Counted from the first letter of the stretch, positions 12,735 to 25,224 are shown. The stretch: 64,000 bases of DNA from Cyanoderma ruficeps (GCA_008694505.1 VZDJ01000056.1:2112461-2176460); one strand, 5' to 3'. Notes: generated by a model not told the origin, from the sequence alone. Numbers and translations are program-made.

Positions 12735-12900
12735 TCTGCTATTTAAAGTAATTTGCAAAAGATTTGCAAAATTATAAACCAATTTGCAAATAAACGATCA
12801 TGATTAATGGCATATTCTCTAGGAGGTGACAGATCCATAATAGATCTGTAATCCCCCTTATTATGGAAGCAGTATTAACAGCAGTAGGTGTTAAGAGACT
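12735..12900. promoter_or_regulatory. candidate regulatory element with three ATTTGCAAA motifs
   Basis: Three exact ATTTGCAAA copies start at 12751, 12762 and 12782, spaced 11 and 20 bp, which is about one and two helical turns on the same DNA face. The motif resembles POU/octamer (ATTTGCAT) and C/EBP half-site binding sequences. Downstream come ATCATGATTAATGG and two overlapping inverted repeats (ACAGATC/GATCTGT and CCATAATA/TATTATGG). There is no open frame and no repeat signature. Enhancer function is inferred from motif phasing only. Confidence 0.45.
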
Positions 12901-13189
12901 ACATTACAGCTTGAATAGGCTTCGGCTGTACCTTTGGAGTGGAACAGGTCAAGTTTTTGTTGCTATGGCTCCTTTACCTATTGTCATGCCCATAATTGGT
13001 AGAAAGCAATGTATCTCAGAGCCACTTGGGTTTCACAGCTTGCTCACCTCACTTACCCTACCCTAAAACACATGCTCTTTGGCAGCAGAGGGACGCCTTC
13101 ATCTGCTGATAAGTGAAGGCATTGCACATCACCGTGGCAGGAGGGGCAGGTGGCTCTTCTCTTTGTGCATTTTATCTCCAGATTTCTTC

Positions 13190-13470
13190 CTGCTGTCACC
13201 TGGAAGTGATAGGACTGGGGGTGATGGCTTCAAACTGAAAGATGGTAGGCTTACACTCAATATTAGGAATAAATTCATGGCTTTGAGGCTGGTGAGGCCC
13301 TGGCACAAGCTGCCCAGACAGGCTATGGATGTCCCATCCCTGGAAGTGTTCAAGGCCAAGTTGAACAGGGCTTTGAACAATCTGGTCAAGGTGTCCCTGC
13401 TCATGGCAGGGGGTTGGGGCTGGATGGTCTTTAAGGTTTCTTCAAACCCAATCTAGTCTATGATTCTGTG
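13190..13470 (+). mobile_element. CR1 LINE, 5'-truncated 3' fragment
   Basis: From about 13195 the sequence follows the CR1 3' region. It shows the GTGATAGGACTGGGGGTGATGG block, then AATATTAGGAATAAATTCATGG, then AAGCTGCCCAGACAGG, then CCATCCCTGGAAGTGTTCAAGG. It closes with GGGCTGGATGGTCTTTAAGG and the octamer tail TCTATGATTCTGTG at 13457-13470. The element is on the plus strand, truncated at the 5' side, with no reverse transcriptase left. It is less decayed than the copy at 6962 because the tail is nearly intact. Open frames running through it are remnants or chance, not genes. Confidence 0.95.
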
Positions 13471-14079
13471 ATCTACACCACTCCTGGATGTGTCTTGCGG
13501 TCTCATGGAAGTGCTGGAGGTGAAGGGCTATTTTGGCAAGCAGCTCTGGAGCCTGCATATGGTGGGTGAGGCCTTGGTGCAAGGGGGAGAGGAGCAGGAG
13601 GGAGAGCATGCAGCATCTTATGGGGGGAACCTGTGGCACACCCACACCCCGTGCTGGAGACTGAACCCCACCATCTAAAGCACTCCTCAGAGACACTGAG
13701 GGATCAAGTGTGGTGTCGGTGCCTTTGATTTCTGAAACAGCAGGGCTTTGCTACACGGACATAAGCAGCTGATCCAACAGCCTAAAGCACACACCCTGCT
13801 GTGAAGGATGGTAAAATCCTACTTCAGTGATTCCCTTCAGTCAGAGAAAATCCATCCCTGACCTTACACCTTTCAAGGAGTTTAATGCACCATACGTGGA
13901 TGGCACAGACTGAGAAGCTGCCAGAGAAGTTCCATCTATCCTGCTGAGTACCAGTCCAGGGCAGAAGGCAGCCTGGTGTTTCTTCCTCCTACACACACTT
14001 TCAATATGATGTGAATTTGGTGTATTGACAAGTAGCTGAAATGTTTTTATTTGATAAGTTGCAGCTTTATCATTTCCCA

Positions 14080-14116
14080 CCCCTCTCACCCCCCTCAATT
14101 CCCCCCTCTCCCCCCC
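14080..14116 (-). other. G-quadruplex motif on the minus strand
   Basis: The plus strand has four C-runs of 4, 6, 6 and 7 bases separated by spacers of 5, 6 and 3 bases. On the minus strand this meets the usual four-run G-quadruplex rule, and the plus strand could form an i-motif. No gene is attached to it. Confidence 0.7.
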
Positions 14117-14574
14117 AATATTTTTAGCATTTAACACTAAAATCTGTGGCAGTTGCTGGGCAGTGCCACAGTGTGTTGTGATCTTGTGAGGTCTGTGGCA
14201 CCTGCAGTGCTCTGCCTCTCTTCCAGGTTGGGACAGGAGTGAGGGTGAGGAAATGGGCACTGTAAGCAGTCACTGATTAGTGATTTGGTGATTCTTTTTC
14301 TAGGGAAAAAGTGGAAAAAGTGTGTTAGGGGAGGTTTTTTTTCAGGTGAGTTAACACTGAGATCCTGGCTGCTTCTCCTTCTGAAGCCTGGGAGTTCTAG
14401 AAAGTACAGAGATGATAATTTAAGGTGTTGTGCATCCTGACTAATTACATCAGTCCTGGCCATAGCTGCCTTTTGCGTGGCTTAAAATACACTGTAAAGT
14501 TGCAATTCACTGTTAAACACATGCTGTATGCTTTCCCAGTGGTGGATACCCTTTTATATTTTTTTTTTTAACTG

Positions 14575-14860
14575 AAAGGAAAATGGCATACCTTTGACAG
14601 AATAATTCTTAAAGATCTTAACGGGGGAGATCAGCTAGGGAATGGCAAAATATTTTCATCTATTTGGTGTTGCTAGTGCTTTGATTAAACAGACTAATAT
14701 TTCTGAGTCTGTCACTTAGCATGAACAGCAGGATATTTTGTTATCAGGTAATTCCCTGCCTGCAGTGGCTGCAGAAATGGTTAGATGTAAATCGTGCAGT
14801 TAATAATACTCCAGTACAGAAGGCAGATGCAACTGCTAATTGCAGAGCCTGGGATGCTCA
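14575..14860. promoter_or_regulatory. candidate conserved non-coding element
   Basis: This AT-rich stretch has homeodomain and TCF-like words, for example CTTTGATTAAACAG near 14680, ATCAGGTAATTCC near 14744 and AACTGCTAATTGCAGAG near 14831. The last contains the short dyad CTGCTAATTGCAG. It has no repeat signature and no useful frame. The enhancer call rests on texture only. Confidence 0.3.
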
Positions 14861-15404
14861 GTGAAATCACAACAACTTATCAGCCTCTGTCAGGTCACTC
14901 GGGCTCTCCCCCAATCTCACAACTTCTGCCAGGCAGGATGCCATGGCTGGTGGCACAATGGCTGTCCCCTTTGCTGCCCTCACAGCTGAATCCCAGGACG
15001 GGCTGGGGACAGAGCCAGCCCGTGGCTGTCCCCATGGCAGAGAATTGCTGGCAGCACCGGGGCCGTGGGCAAACAGCCACAGAGCCAGCGCACGCAGTGT
15101 GCTCCTCAAATATTTACCCTTTGTTTCAATCTCGACCTCTTTGCCTCTCAAGATAAATAATTTAGTGTGGAAGCCTTGAAGGTTAATCTTGCATTTATTT
15201 AATGTTACAGGACACTTGGCTCACTTACAGCTAAAAGCCCTGCGTGTTGGTTGTTAGTTTATTTAATCCAAGTGCCATTTTCTTCACCCTCTTCTCTCTG
15301 AATTACTGAAAGGGAGGAAGGAGAGGGAGCAAGGGGAAGGAAGAGTTATCTGTATGCGGCTTTCAGCTCCTGCTGCAAACTCCATCAGGAGTAGCACCCT
15401 GGGG

Positions 15405-15545
15405 AAACGTCGATCCGAGTGCCTCAGCCCAGCCAGGCATGTCATCCGCCAGTCGATCCAAGAGGCTGGCTCCGAGCGCCGGTGAGAAAAAGGGGGAAAA
15501 GCAGAGGATCTGACACTGACAGCCCCGGCACACCGGCTGCGATAG
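15405..15545 (+). other. CpG cluster with possible first-exon end
   Basis: About eleven CpG dinucleotides fall in 140 bp, many more than in surrounding sequence. The cluster contains an ATG at 15439 with G at -3. An open stretch reads MSSASRSKRLAPSA and runs into GCCG|GTGAGA at 15481/15482, a good splice-donor match. The nearest upstream in-frame stop is at 15307. If real, this would be a short first coding exon with 43 coding bases and a CpG-type promoter. I do not recognise the peptide and see no second exon, so it may equally be a CpG-rich enhancer or chance. Confidence 0.25.
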
Positions 15546-15877
15546 AGCTGCCTGCCTTTGCCCAAATCTGTCAGAATTGCTGGTGTGCCAAAAAAAAGAA
15601 AAAAAAGAGACAGCGTGATGGGGGCAAGGAGGGGGAAGAGGTGAGGCAGCAGGGAGGAAGAGTAGGTTTGCCTTCATTGATGAGATGCTTTTTCTCTTCT
15701 TTGTCGGAAAGCATCAGGTTGTCCTTTGCAGGAGACCTCTACAGCACTGCTAGAAAGCTAATGCAGAAGGGGAGGGTATATGAGGGAGGTGTGGGCTCTG
15801 ATTTACCTTGCTTGAATGATGTTTGTAGTAATTTCTAGTGGGTCAGGCCAAAACTTTTGCGTGGTTTGCAGCTGGTG

Positions 15878-15913
15878 CAGCACTGGGAGGTTCAGCACTG
15901 GGGGGCTCAGCAC
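15878..15913. repeat. 15-bp tandem repeat, about 2.4 units
   Basis: CAGCACTGGGAGGTT is followed by CAGCACTGGGGGGCT and then CAGCAC. It is a small tandem duplication in otherwise unique sequence. Confidence 0.8.
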
Positions 15914-18900
15914 CTCTTCCTGCTGCCAGGACCAGCAATGAGGAAATGGCCAGGAGCTTCCAGGTTTCAGGAAAGGCAGAAATCAGCTTGGTGCCCAAGA
16001 GTTTCACAATGGTGGATATAAAGAGTTGTAAACTTACTTGGCAGTAACTTGCAGGGACTGGAGAAGACATTTCGGCATCATCCCTCTCTTTGGTCTCATT
16101 TCTAGAGATGCACAAAAATAAATGCATGGCCCTTCCTGAGACTTTGTCAATATATCTACACTCTAGACATATTGGACAAAGAAGCTGCAGAAAATAAGCC
16201 AGACACAGGGAGCAGACTGGCTGCTGAAGTTAGTTTGGCTTTTACAGCCCAGCCCAGAATTTTGGATCAGAAATTTGATGTTAGCTGCTCCCTCACAAGT
16301 GGGGCTTACAGCCAGGAACTCAGGAGGGGGGCAAATTCCAAGATTTCCAAACAGCCTGTCTGTGTTTGTTCAAGTGCAGACCCACGTGGACAGCAGGCAG
16401 TGGGGAAGCCAGTTTTTCCTATCCTCGTGGCCAAGTCTAGCGGAAATGTCACTCCCACATTGTTGCCCCAGGCTGCCCTCCCAAGCTCTGGCTGAAGAAA
16501 TCTCCCTCCCAACCTCATCTTGTGCCTCACCAGGTCTCAAAAGCCACTTTGGCAAACTCTGCGTTTGTCTGGATGTGCTCCTTACCTCTTGCAGTGATAG
16601 CTACACTCATCCACCACTTCAGAGCATCTTGTCAACTTCCTTCCCACCCCCGGTTTTAGAGGCCTCCTAAGGCGAAATGTCTCTGATTTCTCTAAAGGAA
16701 ATAATCCCTACAATCAGTAGCATTAGGGCCAGCAAGGCAAGAGGAGAAGTGTCAGAGGATGCTGGCAGTGTGATCACACTAGCATGTCACCCTAGCATAG
16801 TCACATTTTCACCTGCTCACGTCGTCCAGCCCAGCTGTGACTTGCTGGTAATTACTTGCTTGTAGCTGGTGTGAGACTCACAGTTCTTGAAGACATCTGC
16901 TTAGCTCCAGGTCCCTGCTTTCTTTCATTTGGAATTCACTTCTACAGTTTATGGTGGTTTCCAGGATAACGTCCCAGCTGGAGAGCCTCTCAACTCCATC
17001 GTGTGATGGCTTTTCTCCTTTTAAAGGACACTTTGCATCTTTCAAAAAACACCAACAGGGTGCTAAATGTAGCCTGGCAGGATTTGACCCAAAAAGTATA
17101 GCCATGTGTGATAGATGGGAGACTTGAGAGTCTGGGTGTTTATTTGTGCAATCCAAATCTCCTCAGGTAGAGAGGTGAACAGAATGACCTTTCCCATGAG
17201 CTTCAAGTGCTTTAGTGTTAAATGGAAATAGCACAAGATCAATGTGTCTTGTAGCTTTTCAATGCCTCAGCCTGAACCAGGAGAGACAGTAATAGGAAAA
17301 AGAATAATTTAATAAACAATACGTGTTGTTTTATTTTTTCCTTCTGGTGAAGATTCTCATATATGTTTGAATTGGTGAGTAGGCTTATTTTTGTTCAAGA
17401 CAGTAATTCAACTCAATTTTGATTTCATTTTGGTTCTTGATGGTATGTACTGGAAAAGGTAGGAGAGTGGGATATCTGGGAAGAGGCTTAGGGCACCTAA
17501 GTTTGACCCCTGCCTGAATTATCTTCTGCAGGAATCACTTTCCCCATGTTGTGGAGGAAGATCCCCCTCCTGCTGCCTGGAGATGCCTTGCATGTGTGGG
17601 TAGTGTCTGGAGATAGGACCACCTGAGGAAATGATGAATTGCAATTGCTGACTGCTTCGTAAATCCCTCCGCACTGGAAGAAGTTTGAGCTAAAGTTTTC
17701 TTAAGGGCAGCTGGGAATTCACAACCCTGAGCTGTGTTTGGCTCCTGGGACCTTTGAGAGGAAGCCACGTGGATGTATTCTTCAGACATTTTTGTGTCAA
17801 CCTTTATGTACCACTTCCACGGTTTAACATTTAAAATCATGACAAACACCCTCCCAGGCGAAACAGCTCCTCTCAAACTGGCACTCACTCTCATAACACC
17901 CTGCCACCCACAAGGATGTGCTGATTGCTGCCAACCTCTTGGCAAGCTTTTTGCTTTTGTATTAGGACAAGGTGATTGACAATGCTTTGTGTGTCTTGAT
18001 AATGAAGAAATGTGCTATTTAGAAAGAGAAAAATTCACATCAGTGTCTCCCCAACATGATCTGCTGACTGCCTTTTCCTTCCCCTCCCCCCGCCCCAATA
18101 TTTAAAAAATATATCAAGGCAGACAGCTGCAGTGACTGAAGAAAGCAGCTAATTCCCCTAAAAACTCTCTTACAGAGAGAAGTGCCAGCCAACCCAACTC
18201 TGAACATGGGACTGGAACTGTTTATAGGATTAGGGGCATATCTGGTGGCCCGGATTCCCCAAAGCCCTTTAATGACTGTTACAGAAGGAAGATTTTCTTT
18301 CTGAGGTTGGAAATGCATCCTTGAGTCTGGAGGGGGAAATAAAAAAAAGAAGGAAAAAAACTAGAAGAGCTCAGGACTCAAAGGGAAAGTTCAAAAGTTT
18401 GGGATTTTTTGCAGCTGGAGTTCAGAAGAGAGGGGTTTGTGTAAGCGTGTGTGTTTCTGTACCGCTCTCTTCCTTCCTCCAGCTGTGTTTTCCTTATTGA
18501 TCCCTCTTGTAATATGATTTCCCTCTGGTATAATTGACCGAAGAATAACTGAGGGTAAAGTCTTGCAGATTTGCTCCTAACTGAGTGTTAGTCTTGTCCT
18601 CGATGGCCCCGGACCAGCACAGATGCCCAGTGCTGTTCAGTGCTGTCCCTCTGAGCCCAATGGCAGCTTCAGAACAACTGTATGAACGCAGATGTTGGGG
18701 GCTGGGGCTGCTCTGCAAGGCAGGGAAACATGCCCAGTTTTCCTCAGTCCCTTTTTTTTTCCCCCTCACCAATCTGAAAGCGGGGTTCCAGGAGAGCAGA
18801 GGGATTTGCTGGAGATGCTCTGTGTGTCTGTCCACCCACCTTGTGGCACCAGTGGGCAGTGACTGTGCTGGACCCAAAGATGGCTTTTGGGAGCCCATGC

Positions 18901-19903
18901 AGTAGGTTTGCACCACTCTATTGCCTCTCCCAGCTTCCATTCCATAGACTCCCTGTCTCTATTTACCAAGAGCTTTGGGATCCCCTGTGATGAAGGCGTA
19001 CAAGCAATTATCACTGGAGCTAGGACAGAAAGCAGAAGGCTTGTTTGTTTTTTTGGATCCAGGGCTGTTTGCTCAGCTGCATCTGTATCACTGCTAATTA
19101 TTAAGACATTTATTACCATGCTTTATTTATGTGTGTGGGTGCTTGTTTACCTTTCCCTGAAGCCTACAGATTTAGTTGTTCTTGGAAAAGGGTTTTTGGA
19201 TCCTCAGCAGGATAGTTGGTGAGTCCCAACGTTCCCACTGAGGGGTAGGGGAGTGAGATATCTTTGGCAGTTCAGGACTTACTGCTTTCACTTCTATTCC
19301 TTTATTCCCAAGAGCTGAAATTTTTTAAGTTCCCTGGAAGAATATGGGATGTCTGCTCTGCTCTTCATTTTTCATGTGTCCCTCACCTTCTCTATTTTAA
19401 TCAGAAAATCCTGTGCACAAGAGGCTTCTCTCATCTCAAAATCCAGCTTGAAGTGCTGGAACAGGGGAGATGGCTGGTGCCGAGAAGCTCTCAGGGGGCC
19501 AGGGCAAGGTGGGGGATTAATGAAAGAGATCTGTTCATACAGACCATTATGAAAAGTGGAGTTGAGGCTTTGCAGGTGCGATGTGGGGGTGGAGAGATTA
19601 ACTTCTGCTGGGGCTTATGACTGGGATCAGGGCAGGTGCAGCTGGCAGTAGGTAAATAGAAAATATGTGAGCTTGATATTAAAAAGGGGCTCTTATGTGG
19701 AGAAAGCCTTGAAAGCTGTTCACCCCTGCCCCAGCCCTGCAGCAGCTCACCATGGAAGCAGGAATATGGAAGGATGTTTTTTCTTGAGGGCTTATGTTCT
19801 GCTTTTGCTGGACCATTTCAGTGATGTCCTGGTAAGGAATGGGTGGCATTGAAATTATCTCCATGGCAACAGCTATGGAGGGCAGAGATGAAATGGTTAG
19901 GAC
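15914..19903. other. no gene recognised; unique non-coding DNA
   Basis: I see no exon, RNA gene or repeat terminus here. A C-rich tract at about 18077-18095 sits next to an AATATTTAAAAAATATAT stretch, and A-rich runs occur at 18342-18360. Neither is diagnostic. Confidence 0.55.
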
Positions 19904-20038
19904 AAGGATGTGGGAGTCAGGACTCCCGGTTTCTGTTTCCGGGGTTTATGGTGTGATCTTGGGACAATTGGTTCAATATCTGTAACCTGGCATTTGCCAT
20001 CCCAGGCCCCGTAAAGTGGTTAGAGATTGAGGGTTAAA
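19904..20038 (+). mobile_element. MIR / CORE-SINE relic
   Basis: The order of words matches the amniote MIR/CORE-SINE family. GGGAGTCAGGACTCCCGG and TTCTGTTTCCGG belong to the tRNA-related/core junction. GTGTGATCTTGGGACAATTGG matches the core GTGTGACCTTGGGCAAGT. CCTGGCATTTGCCATC matches CCTCAGTTTCCCCATC. CCCGTAAAGTGGTTAGAGATTG matches the tail TGTAAAGCGCTTTGAGAT. It is on the plus strand, heavily diverged, and lacks the 5' Pol III promoter boxes. Confidence 0.75.
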
Positions 20039-22379
20039 GGTGTTTGCAGGTAGAGCAGGGAAGCAGCTCTTGAAACTCCCACTGATTCCAATCCCAAAGC
20101 CAGGGTGTCCTACTGCCAAGCAGGACCATCTTTAACTTAATGACGAGGTGTCTTCTTCCCTCATTCTTTTCCATCTCTGGCTTGGTACTTTTACAGCATC
20201 TTTTCCCTGATTTGCATGGATCTAAACTGGCTTGGTCTCGCCGAGTGCTCAGAGCCTCTGCGGCTCCCTCCATTATGCAGGAGGGATCAGATAATTTCAT
20301 GAGTGTTTACATACATCTGCATTCCATATCAGCTCCAATTTGTGCTTTTGACAAAACCAGCATGCTGGTATTTCTCAGAAATTTTGCTTTCCCTTAACCT
20401 TTTCTGTGCAGAGCAGAGAAGAGCTTCTGTCCCCCAGGCAAAAGCGGAGCTCACGTGCAGGAGCTGCCTGCCTGTCCCAGCAGCTGGGGGGTTGCCCTTT
20501 GATAAACTCCCAGCTGGATGCAGAAGGATGGTCTCTGGGCTCCCTCACTGGGGTTTCTCAGCTCCAGAAGCAAGAAAAGGGCTGTGGCCATCCCTGCTTC
20601 ATTGCATACATGAACATATGGTGCAAATTGCAGCTGCAGCAGAGCCAACTGCTCTGTGCAGCGAGGAAGGAGATGCCGGCTGGTCCCTCCACCTCTGTAT
20701 GCTGCTCCATCTTGGGCATCTACAGCGCAGCAACCAGGGGACTGAGCAGGCAGAAATTTATTGTGTAGCAGCAAATAATTCTAGCTGATCTTTCTTAAGC
20801 AGGTGGTGTTTAGTGGCAGCTTGCCTTGCCTGTCTTTGTTTTATTGATTTGAGGTTGCTGCAGAGTTGTTCAGGTTAAAAGAGAGAGGAAAAGAAACAAG
20901 CAATGGGGACAGACCTGGAGGAATTTAGATCTGGTGCAAAAGTCATGTCTGAGTTCTCCACTGAAAGGCTTTGTGGGTCATGAAAGGAAACTCGATGTTG
21001 TGTTCTGGCTGTGTCACTTTTGGGAATGATTCTGCAGCTAGGGAAGGTGCATGGGAAAGGTGTGATGCAAAAAGAGAGTGATCTTCAGCCACATCCTGCA
21101 AGTACCTTCCACTTTGAAGCCTTCTGTGACTGCACACCCTCTTTGAGCCTAAAGGCACAGCAGTCCAGGGCTGCTGAGCTGTGTGGTGTTTGCAAACAGA
21201 GAACTTGCACTTCCCAAGCCAGACCTATATCACCCATCAGCTTGGCAATGCTCAGCTGGGTGAGGAAACAAGACCGGAGTGCTGACAGATGGTGATGGTG
21301 GAGCTGGGACTAAGGGCTGGAAGCAACCACTTCACTTACAGGTAACTTGGAAACATCTGACTTGGGTTGGGGCTCCGGGTGCTCCATCAGAGATCTTCTG
21401 TGAGATTTAAGGTGTACTTGTGTGATGTCAGGGCATGGAGGTTGTCTGAGGAAGGCTGGGCACCCCAAAATCATGGGGAACCTTGTTCAAGGTGTGGAGT
21501 TCAGTAAGAAAGCGCGTGAGCCTAGTCAGGAATCATTAATCAGTTGGGGTTAACCCTGCTCAGGTGGCACCATGACCCTGTCAAAGAGCTGGTCTCTCAG
21601 GGGAGGAGGTGGGAACAGCCCCAGCAAACCTGTAGGAGTAGATGGACCTCTGTTCTCAGTAAAAATGACTCTGACTGGTGAAAGCATTATAGGGTGTCTC
21701 TTTCTCACTACAGGGGCTGGATCCTGGAAAGCATGCAAAGCACAATATGCAAAAGCTAGCCATTAGTTAATTCTTATTTACTGGAGTGTAACTCCAGAAT
21801 TAAAATATAACAGAAGTTGGTCAGTTCCCAGTAAACAGTGGTTTGGGAAAAATAAGAACATCCTTTCCTTTCAGACCAGGAAACACAGAAAAATAAATCT
21901 TCTGTTATCTCTTCCTCTAGAGAGCAGAGCTGAAATGACATGCCTCCTCTTTCCCCTCATTGCAGGATTGCTCTGATTGTTGTGATGATTGCCTCAATCC
22001 ATAAGAATTTTAAGAAAAATACCTTTTGATTAGTCAGTCCAGCCTCTCACAAGAAAACCAGGCATCCCCAGTCAGCCAGGTAAGCATCAGCTTTCCCAGC
22101 CTGCTGAGGGAGGAGGATGCCCTGTGGAGCCAGTCCCAGGGTTTGGGGCCAAGCAGGCTTGGCTGCCAATCACCCAAGAGAGTGCAAACATTAGAAAGAA
22201 GAAAAAGGTGAGTATGAAGAGGAACACAAACTGTACAGATGATAGCAGAAGCCATGTCTAGGTACTGCTCTCTAAATGAGTGTTTTCTGGGAAGAAAGCT
22301 GCACCAGCAAACAAGAGTTGGCATTTACCAAAACCTTTCCACTTGCACGTGTCATTCCTTCTTCACTGTTGTGGGGTAT
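20039..22379. other. no gene recognised; unique non-coding DNA
   Basis: Nothing diagnostic was seen on either strand. Open frames up to about 161 codons (20303-20788) overlap in several frames and look random. Confidence 0.55.
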
Positions 22380-22500
22380 GCTGCAGCCAGCCTTTCATAT
22401 GTCTGACCAGTAATTAATTAGGAGAGGATCAAGGCTGATAATTCCCTGTAATCCCTTCTCTCTCATCTTTTTGTTCCATAATCCTTTTAATGCTAGAAAC
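22380..22500. promoter_or_regulatory. candidate conserved non-coding element
   Basis: This AT-rich block contains CAGTAATTAATTAGGAG near 22408 and CCATAATCCTTTTAATG near 22477. It ends abruptly at a G-quadruplex motif (22503-22533). It has no repeat signature. A regulatory role is inferred from homeodomain-type cores. Confidence 0.3.
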
Positions 22501-22502
22501 TT

Positions 22503-22533
22503 GGGGGGCGGGGAGTGGCAGGGGCAGTGGGGG
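22503..22533 (+). other. G-quadruplex motif on the plus strand
   Basis: Four G-runs of 6, 4, 4 and 5 bases are separated by loops of 1, 7 and 4 bases, which meets the four-run rule. It lies directly against an AT-rich, homeodomain-motif block. Confidence 0.75.
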
Positions 22534-23982
22534 AAGCCTGAGTTTTGGTGTGGTGCTGGTGGTGGCACAGCCTGGCTTTGTGATGCCAGAGCATCCCTCT
22601 GCTTCCCTCCAATGGCATCCCCTGAGGGAAGCATATCAAACTGGGGGCAGCATAGGAGGGGAAAGTTTTCCTGTGGGGAGAACAGGGTTGGGGCGCAATG
22701 AAACAGGGGGAGGGTAGACAGCAGAGACCCTCTCTGAATGCTGACAGGTTTCAGTTTAACCTCAGGATCTCCACTGACCAGATCTCTGCAATGACCATTA
22801 GGAGATCTCTTATTTGCCTCCAGCTCTGTGACATCCTTCTTGTCATACCATGAGGACATTTACTCAGTGCTCTCCATCACCTTGTGATCTGCAGAGGGAC
22901 ACTGCCATCCAAGGAGGTCAGATGTCTGCAGGGGTCCAGGTACTGGCAGCACAGAGGAGAAGTGGAAAGAAGTCCTGGATGGGGAGACAGGTGGGAGGAC
23001 TTGGCTATTGGTAGAGTGCAGAGCTGCTGCTGGGTTCAGGTGTGTAGGGGAGGAGTGGTCAGAGATGGTGGGTTTTGAGCAGAAGAGGTTTAGGAAATGA
23101 GAACGCTGGCATCTGATGTGTTAGTGACAGCTGTAATAGCTCTACACTTCCGTATGAATTAGCCAACATGAGTGCTGCCAACACTGACCCTCCTTTCTTT
23201 CCAGGTCAGGAGGAAATGGAGAGTGTTGCCAGCCTGCATGACAAAGTGTTTGGATGTTGAGAAAGCCCAGCATTAAATCAGCCTCCAATCGACAGGAAAT
23301 TTGTTCATGTTCCACAGCCCAACATTCTCATTTCCCTCTGACTCAACTTTTTAAAATACTTTCTTCCCCGACAGCTGGAAGAGGAGATGTGAACCTGCCG
23401 ATTCCAGGGACTAAGTGGGTCTGAAGGGCCTTTTGTTTGATCAGAGCTGTGGTTATTACCCCTGACAGTCACAGGCAAGGAAGTCTCCAATGTGTGTTTG
23501 ACTGAGTTAAGGTGCCTTTGATTCAAACTTCTCTTTATCCCATTTAAACTACAGATCATTTCCATTCACAGTGAGAGGAAACTAAATAATTCAGTGCCAG
23601 ACAGCAGCATCGATGCAGCTGGAGGTATGGGATGCCTTTATCATGCAGAAGACATGGCCTTGTCTGCTTGAGGGGAGGGAGTTTTGTGAGATGCAGGGCT
23701 CTCTGGGTTGGATGAAGGTTTCACCCACAGTAGCACATTATGGTGGAGCAGCTAGAAAAATGCATGTGACTCCTTATAGACTGAACAAGGGCCATTTGCT
23801 ATCACAATCCCTAAATCCCCTCTCTCTGTGTGTTTAATAACACAGATGTCTATAAAGTAAATGCTAGCTGATTATCAGGGAACATATTTGCTGAGCATGA
23901 ACACAACTTTGTAATAATCGAACACCAGAGCTAAACACTGACTATATGGTTTTATGACTTCAGAGGGTTATAATCTGCAGTG

Positions 23983-24020
23983 GGAGAGGAGAGGAGAGGA
24001 GAGGAGAGGAGAGGAGAGGG
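23983..24020. repeat. GGAGA pentanucleotide microsatellite
   Basis: About seven nearly perfect GGAGA units lie in tandem on the plus strand. Length is probably polymorphic. Confidence 0.95.
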
Positions 24021-25224
24021 AGTAGACTCTTTTGCCTCTGTATCACAGTGCAAATCCAAGCTGAGTCCCTGGAATTGTTGATATCTAGTGGCTCCTGCCT
24101 TGCTTCCGCTGGGGAGGAAGATAGAAGTCTGTTTCCTGGATGACATGCATTGTGTCTAACTCTTCTCTCCTGTGGCTGTGGATGGACTTTCACTCAACTT
24201 ACAGCATGACCACCAGCACAAAGGATGGCCAGAAACATGGTGTCCACAGCACCCAGCAGCCTGGAGCCTTCCTCCATCCCACATCTCGCTTTGCAGATAT
24301 GTGTTTGGAGTGTTTGGAGATGATCTTGGATATTCACTGACAGCAAAAGCAAGCTGGGGAAGCCTTTAGCAGGTTTGCAGCTGTTCCCAGCTGAGTGACC
24401 ATCATCTAGCCCAAACAGGGCCATTTTCTTCAAGACAGTCATCTGTGTATTCCTTTCACCTCTGTACAGTTAGGAGCACATGGGCTTCTGTTCGTCCAGT
24501 CTTTGTGCTGAACTGCAGCTCTGCTGTGGGCTTTTTTCTATGCATCATTTAAAATAGCACAGAGTTAAACATCTATTTTAAAATAGCTTTGTTAAAAAAA
24601 GAAAAGCTTACTCCCCATGGCAATCAAAGGAAGAAAGAATAACCTCCCAGCAGCACCCGCCAAGTTTCAGGTGAAGGGGACTATGTGAGAAATAAACACG
24701 GTGCCTCGGCCTGACACTTCCGATGGGGTCAGGTTTTTCCTGCACTATAATGAGGTCTTGTTAGGAAAGTGGGAGCGGTGAGGTATGCTCCTTTCTCTTG
24801 GATCTCTGCATTTCAAGCTGCCTGCAGAAGGAGTGCGGTTGGGGATGGGAAAGAAAGAAAAAAAATCACTTGTTAGATATTTCTACCTTGGGCTTGGATG
24901 TTCTGAGAATACAACAGCGAAGAAAGAAAAGATGGGGGCAGGGGTAGCAGGAGGCCAGGCAAGCTCTGCAAATAGTGCTCATCTTCCCCCTCTTTCTTTT
25001 TTATGCCAATCTTTGTTGGTGCCTCCATTAGATGTTTTAACTTCACTTTCTGTGATGAGGAACCTGGGAGATGTGTTGGCAAAGCTTTGCTTTCCTGGCA
25101 ATAAGAAGGCTATACAGATTTGGGGGCTCTTGTGGCATCTAAGTGGATGGGGAGGGGGAAGGAATCCAAACTTTCAATCAAGCCCTGCCAGCTCTTTTCC
25201 ATTCGAGAGGAATGAGGCTTGCCT

